Positions 63,245 to 64,000 of a stretch of DNA of 64,000 nucleotides are shown here, in pieces. The stretch comes from Brenneria izbisi (GTDB lineage: Bacteria > Pseudomonadota > Gammaproteobacteria > Enterobacterales > Enterobacteriaceae): positions 529,896 to 593,895 of the forward strand of contig NZ_JAMPJU010000001.1 in NCBI RefSeq assembly GCF_025840185.1. The letters run 5' to 3'. Positions within the stretch are counted from its first letter, which is position 1. Every line of letters starts with the position of its first letter. Under the pieces are notes generated by a model. That model was not told the origin of the DNA, ran no database searches, and saw nothing but the letters and a program-made list of their open reading frames with translations. The translations under genes and the position numbers were made by a program.

Positions 63245-63676
63245 TCAGTCAAAGTACGGGTTAACCCTTTCCACCGCCAGTTGAACCAGTTTGTTCCTCT
63301 TTTCCATCAGGCGATCAATTCGCTCCCGCTTCTGCTCAGATGTCAGAATCCGGTCAATGCGGGTCAACTCAATCTGGGCATTAAGCTGTTTTACCTGCTT
63401 CTGCGTCGCTGTCAGCGCTTTGCGTTGTGACAACTTCCCTCTGTTTTCCTGCAACAATTCATTGGCGTCACCCTGACGCCCCTGTTTGCGATAGTCGTTA
63501 ATCGTGCTGTTAATCTGGTTGGCTTGAGTCATCATCCGGTAAAAGTCCTCGGAGAATTGGGTGGACTTGACCGGATCGGAACCGCGGGCGAATGCTTTAA
63601 TCACCGGCATTTCATCCAGACGCAACGCCGGTGATTCGCCGTTGTCGCCCAGGTTACGCATGACAATGTTTGTGGC
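63245..63676 (-). pseudogene. C-terminal fragment of a phage/polyvalent protein (LPD38-like)
   Basis: About 144 residues ending VQLAVERVNPYFD resemble the C-terminus of large phage polyvalent proteins. The stretch GSDPVKSTQFSEDFYRMM with the coiled-coil region ATQKQVKQLNAQIELTRIDR and SEQKRERIDRLMEKRNKL is typical of these. The family protein is far longer. The similarity stops at a long inverted repeat (63668-63718); the frame beyond it is unrelated. It is most likely a prophage relic. Confidence 0.6.
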
Positions 63677-63718
63677 GCCGATAAGCGCGCTGTTGCCAAA
63701 GCGCTTATCGGCACAAAC
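63668..63718. repeat. Long inverted repeat at the phage fragment boundary
   Basis: GCCGATAAGCGC (63677-63688) and GCGCTTATCGGC (63701-63712) are perfect 12-base arms around GCTGTTGCCAAA. GTTTGT and ACAAAC extend the stem to 18 pairs if a GGC bulge is allowed. The element coincides with the end of phage homology. Confidence 0.75.
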
Positions 63719-64000
63719 AAAAACGCCCACCATAATAGGCGGGCGCTGATTTTGTGGTATAAAAAACTGGAGCAACCTTTGAGGCATACTCCGGTATATT
63801 TGGGGAATTTAGCGCGTATTATCTTTAAGCGCAAGACGCAAGAATAAAAGCTTGTTATCTCGATAAAGTAATCATAAACGCGTTATATCCATAGCTAGCG
63901 TCTTCAGTGATATTCTCTATAGCTAAATAACTTCGCAAAATAGTAGATCACCTGAAGGGAACTCAGTCCGAATTGTGCGATCTGATCAATCGCCAAACAT
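63719..64000. other. Window end, no gene seen
   Basis: CGCCCACC and a partly complementary GGCGGGCG lie at 63725-63748. The last 150 bases are AT-rich and hold no frame with a ribosome site; a gene may start beyond the window. Confidence 0.4.

Noticed and set aside
63668..63718. Integron attC site
   Set aside because: The ends read GTT...AAC, the reverse of the attC core arrangement, and no cassette gene or integrase is near.

Overview
The window is chromosomal DNA of a plant-associated enterobacterium, most likely Pectobacteriaceae (Pectobacterium/Brenneria/Lonsdalea type). The best evidence is a pectin catabolism block (kdgF, a kduI remnant, kduD, pelW, togMNAB, kdgM) together with its repressor gene kdgR and the oligogalacturonate lyase gene ogl. 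Everything else is ordinary enterobacterial core with high similarity to E. coli proteins. No tRNA, rRNA, CRISPR array or intact insertion sequence was seen.

Layout. 1-2.7 kb: end of a metal ABC permease, yniA, yniB, hxpB. 2.8-11.5 kb: pectin block with several KdgR-type operators. 11.5-16.8 kb: a shortened ERIC element, tcyP, osmE, nadE and an ABC exporter. 16.9-24.2 kb (minus strand): the translation cluster thrS-infC-rpmI-rplT-pheM-pheS-pheT-ihfA, including the AUU start of infC, the phe leader attenuator and the thrS operator hairpin. 24.4-28.3 kb: yebO, kdgR, ogl, htpX; mgrB, which lies here in E. coli, is absent. 28.5-32.4 kb: an OFA-type transporter (yhjX) directly downstream of the pyruvate two-component system ypdAB, with a textbook YpdB double box between them. 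32.7-36.4 kb: a GAF-PAS-GGDEF-EAL protein and two small genes. 36.4-45.7 kb: icd, rluE, nudJ, mnmA, hflD, purB, an eroded phoQ with no phoP, roxA, pepT. 46-50 kb: potABCD. 50-59.6 kb: prc, proQ, msrC, letA, letB, rsmF, yebW. 59.6-64 kb: an extensin-like protein, a malate/lactate dehydrogenase family enzyme, a BhsA-like small protein, then an AT-rich accessory stretch holding a candidate sRNA with an ArcZ-type seed, fragments resembling the SdsR terminator, a YHYH-domain peptide and a phage gene fragment.

How it works together. KdgM (outer membrane) and TogMNAB (inner membrane) import oligogalacturonides; PelW and Ogl cut them in the cytoplasm; KdgF and KduD process the unsaturated uronates; KdgR represses the set. 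The KduI step appears lost at this locus. PhoPQ signalling also appears lost here: phoP is gone, the PhoQ sensor domain is deleted, and mgrB is missing from its usual place. The most promising undescribed items are the ArcZ-seed sRNA candidate, the double erosion of kduI and phoPQ, and a 21-bp tandem operator-like repeat upstream of the GGDEF-EAL gene. Comparisons with E. coli and Dickeya are from memory; no search was run.
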